Assembly (NCBI RefSeq): GCF_035207705.1
Contig: NZ_CP128187.1
Span: 1,798,001 to 1,862,000, forward strand
Direction: 5' to 3'
DNA: 64,000 nucleotides
DNA from: Maribacter sp. BPC-D8
GTDB taxonomy: Bacteria > Bacteroidota > Bacteroidia > Flavobacteriales > Flavobacteriaceae
Below are positions 62,286 through 64,000 of the stretch, one piece after another; the stretch's first letter is position 1, and the number at the start of each line of letters is the position of its first letter. The notes beneath the pieces are model-generated. The model did not search any database and was not told where the DNA came from. It saw nothing but the letters and a program-made list of their open reading frames with translations. Position numbers and translations under genes: made by a program.

Positions 62286-62867
62286 TCAACCATGTATGGT
62301 TTCATCTTTTCCATAATTTTGAATCACTTCTGCTTCAAACTCTACTAATTCTTTCCAGCGTTTATCTACGTCAACATCTTGACCGTATTTACGAGCAAAG
62401 CCAATGAAAGTGGTGTAATGTCCCGCTTCGCTTACCATTAAATCATAATAAAACTTAGATAATTCTGGATCTTTAATTTCTTCTGAAAGTAATTTAAAGC
62501 GTTCGCAACTTCTTGCTTCTATCATAGCAGAAAACAATAGTCTATCTACCATAGACTGTAATCTACTACCACCTTTATTCATGAATTTGTAAAGCTCATT
62601 TACATAACTATCCTTACGTTCTCGACCTAGTGTATATCCGCGCTCTTTAATAATATCATGAACCATTTGAAAATGTACCAATTCTTCTTGCGCCAACAGA
62701 AGTAAATCAGTCACTAAATCTGGGTATTCAGAATTTAGCGTAATTATAGTTATCGCATTCGTAGCTGCCTTTTGTTCGCACCATGCATGATCCGTTAAAA
62801 TCTCTTCAAGATTCTTCTCTACAATATTGACCCAACGCGGGTCAGTAGCTAATTTTAGATGCAGCAT
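62286..62867 (-). CDS. miaE: tRNA-(ms2io6A)-hydroxylase, MiaE-like
   Basis: The 193-residue protein is a ferritin-like di-iron enzyme. Ligand-type motifs seen are EQKAATNAI with an upstream Glu, LAQEELVHFQMVHDI (EExxH) and IEARSCERFKLL and SEAGHYTTFIGFARKYG. MiaE hydroxylates the isopentenyl group of ms2i6A37 in tRNA. The match to MiaE in length and motif order is good. It lies next to another tRNA-modification gene, mnmE, though on the opposite strand. Confidence 0.88.
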   Translation of the reverse strand: MLHLKLATDPRWVNIVEKNLEEILTDHAWCEQKAATNAITIITLNSEYPDLVTDLLLLAQEELVHFQMVHDIIKERGYTLGRERKDSYVNELYKFMNKGGSRLQSMVDRLLFSAMIEARSCERFKLLSEEIKDPELSKFYYDLMVSEAGHYTTFIGFARKYGQDVDVDKRWKELVEFEAEVIQNYGKDETIHG

Positions 62868-62919
62868 GATATTCGTTTTTTGTAAAAGTAGGTGTCAATA
62901 CCGAATTACAACCAACAAA

Positions 62920-62946
62920 GCCTCATATAATTTTTAAATATGAGGC
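62920..62946 (-). terminator. Possible terminator after the mutase gene
   Basis: GCCTCATAT and ATATGAGGC form a 9-base stem (62920-62928 with 62938-62946) 12 bases past the mutase stop. Only a short T run follows on the minus strand. Confidence 0.5.
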
Positions 62947-62957
62947 ATAAAACAGTA

Positions 62958-64000
62958 TTACATATTTCTACGATACTGCCCTCCTACTTCAAACATGGCA
63001 TGTGTAATTTGACCTAAAGAACAATATTTAGTTGTTTCCATTAATTGCTCAAAAGTATTCTCATTATTCAGTGCAATATCTTGTAAAGATTTTAAACATT
63101 CTTCTGCTATAGCTGCGTTTCTTTTCTGTAAATCTTCAAGATTATATATCTGTGCTTTCTTCTCATCTTCGGTTGCACGAATAACCTCTTCTGGTATTAT
63201 AGTAGGTGACCCGTTAGAAGACAAAAAGGTATTTACTCCTACAATTGGCAACTCTCCGGTATGTTTCTTCGTTTCATAATATAAACTCTCCTCTTGAATT
63301 TTACTACGCTGGTACATGCTCTCCATTGCTCCAAGCACTCCGCCACGGTCGGTAATTCTATCAAACTCTACCATAACAGCTTCTTCAACCAAATCGGTCA
63401 ACTCTTCGGTAATAAAAGATCCTTGCATAGGGTTCTCGTTTCTAGCCAAGCCAAACTCTTTATTAATTATCAATTGTATAGCCATTGCCCTTCTTACAGA
63501 GTGTTCTGTAGGCGTTGTAATTGCCTCATCATACGCATTGGTATGCAATGAATTACAATTATCGTAAATGGCATAAAGTGCCTGCAAAGTTGTTCTAATA
63601 TCATTGAAATCTATCTCCTGCGCATGTAAAGAGCGACCTGAAGTTTGAATATGATATTTCAGCTTTTGAGAACGTTCATTCCCGTTATATTTCAATTTCA
63701 TGGCTTTTGCCCAAATTCTTCTCGCCACCCTACCAATTACGGCATACTCTGGATCTAGTCCGTTGCTAAAGAAAAAAGAAAGATTGGGGGCAAACTCATC
63801 AATATGCATACCTCTAGAAAGGTAATATTCTACAAAAGTAAAACCATTGGCAAGTGTAAATGCTAACTGACTTATAGGGTTCGCCCCTGCTTCGGCAATG
63901 TGATAACCAGAAATAGAGACCGAATAAAAATTACGGACTTTCTCATCTATAAAATACTGCTGTACATCTCCCATTAAACGCAATGAAAATTCCGTAGAAA
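62958..64000 (-). CDS. icmF: Fused isobutyryl-CoA mutase (methylmalonyl-CoA mutase family), partial
   Basis: The gene runs off the right edge; about 346 codons of the C-terminal mutase part are seen. The frame stays open to the edge ([20 protein letters not shown]), so a TTG near 63983 is not the start. Motifs are [54 protein letters not shown] and [21 protein letters not shown], which fit IcmF (B12 domain, G-protein and mutase in one chain) better than MutA/MutB. It rearranges branched acyl-CoA such as isobutyryl-CoA with cobalamin. The B12 and G-protein domains must lie outside the window. Confidence 0.85.
   Translation of the reverse strand, partial: STEFSLRLMGDVQQYFIDEKVRNFYSVSISGYHIAEAGANPISQLAFTLANGFTFVEYYLSRGMHIDEFAPNLSFFFSNGLDPEYAVIGRVARRIWAKAMKLKYNGNERSQKLKYHIQTSGRSLHAQEIDFNDIRTTLQALYAIYDNCNSLHTNAYDEAITTPTEHSVRRAMAIQLIINKEFGLARNENPMQGSFITEELTDLVEEAVMVEFDRITDRGGVLGAMESMYQRSKIQEESLYYETKKHTGELPIVGVNTFLSSNGSPTIIPEEVIRATEDEKKAQIYNLEDLQKRNAAIAEECLKSLQDIALNNENTFEQLMETTKYCSLGQITHAMFEVGGQYRRNM

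Overview
This window looks like core chromosome of a low-GC member of the Bacteroidota, most likely a marine Flavobacteriaceae (Maribacter/Zobellia/Cellulophaga type; genus is a guess). The reasons are promoters of the TTG-N(17-23)-TAnnTTTG type, few Shine-Dalgarno leaders, a menaquinone gene set, TonB-plug/carboxypeptidase-like proteins, DUF2853 and a small membrane protein of the flavobacterial CAL67264 type next to ettA. I see no rRNA, tRNA, insertion sequence, prophage or CRISPR array. Genes are densely packed on both strands, and most convergent pairs are separated by short perfect hairpin terminators.

Layout. 1-2.3 kb: a PLP-dependent acyltransferase (cut by the left edge) followed by a cystathionine-synthase-like PLP enzyme, a plausible sulfonolipid (capnine) pair. 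2.4-11 kb: oligopeptidase B, YbaB, a periplasmic thioredoxin-like protein, an OmpA protein with a 23-residue periodic repeat, a YegP protein, threonine aldolase and a secreted zinc metalloprotease. 11.1-14.4 kb: an operon of circularly permuted ATP-grasp, alpha-E and transglutaminase-like proteins. 14.5-19.1 kb: prfB with its programmed +1 frameshift, an ArsC-like protein, and a small secreted protein joined to a TonB-family outer-membrane protein. 19.1-28.1 kb: fumC, a coiled-coil membrane protein, a GNAT gene broken by an in-frame amber codon, a metallo-beta-lactamase-fold lipoprotein, a 7 x 7-bp tandem repeat, ettA, an oxidoreductase and an acyl-CoA carboxylase beta subunit. Two short membrane-protein genes of 57 and 58 codons lie at 19.2 and 25.2 kb.

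28.2-33.6 kb: two secreted proteins that carry a carboxypeptidase-like domain and a TonB-type plug but no beta-barrel; one is fused to TPR-like sequence, the other to a von Willebrand A domain. An M24 peptidase lies between them. 33.7-47.1 kb: menaquinone synthesis (menE, menC, menA, menD, menF and a menI-like thioesterase) in two minus-strand runs, interrupted by a CPBP membrane protease, a short-chain dehydrogenase, a histidine kinase and LytTR regulator pair, a SPOR-like protein, CvfB and DUF2853. No menB is present. 47.1-58.4 kb: esterase and GNAT pair, secreted YD-like protein, dnaK, serine dehydratase, a DUF294 signalling protein overlapping an exonuclease, purC, phoH and a SAM-hydrolase family protein. 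58.7-64 kb: dnaN, DUF4870, a charged coiled-coil protein, mnmE, miaE and the C-terminal part of a fused isobutyryl-CoA mutase (cut by the right edge).

The best candidates for further work are the ATP-grasp/alpha-E/transglutaminase operon, the two barrel-less plug chimeras, the putative capnine pair, the perfect Shine-Dalgarno stimulator in prfB and the TGACAT/ATGTCA sites between dnaK and the serine dehydratase gene. Family names come from recognising motifs by eye; no database search was run.
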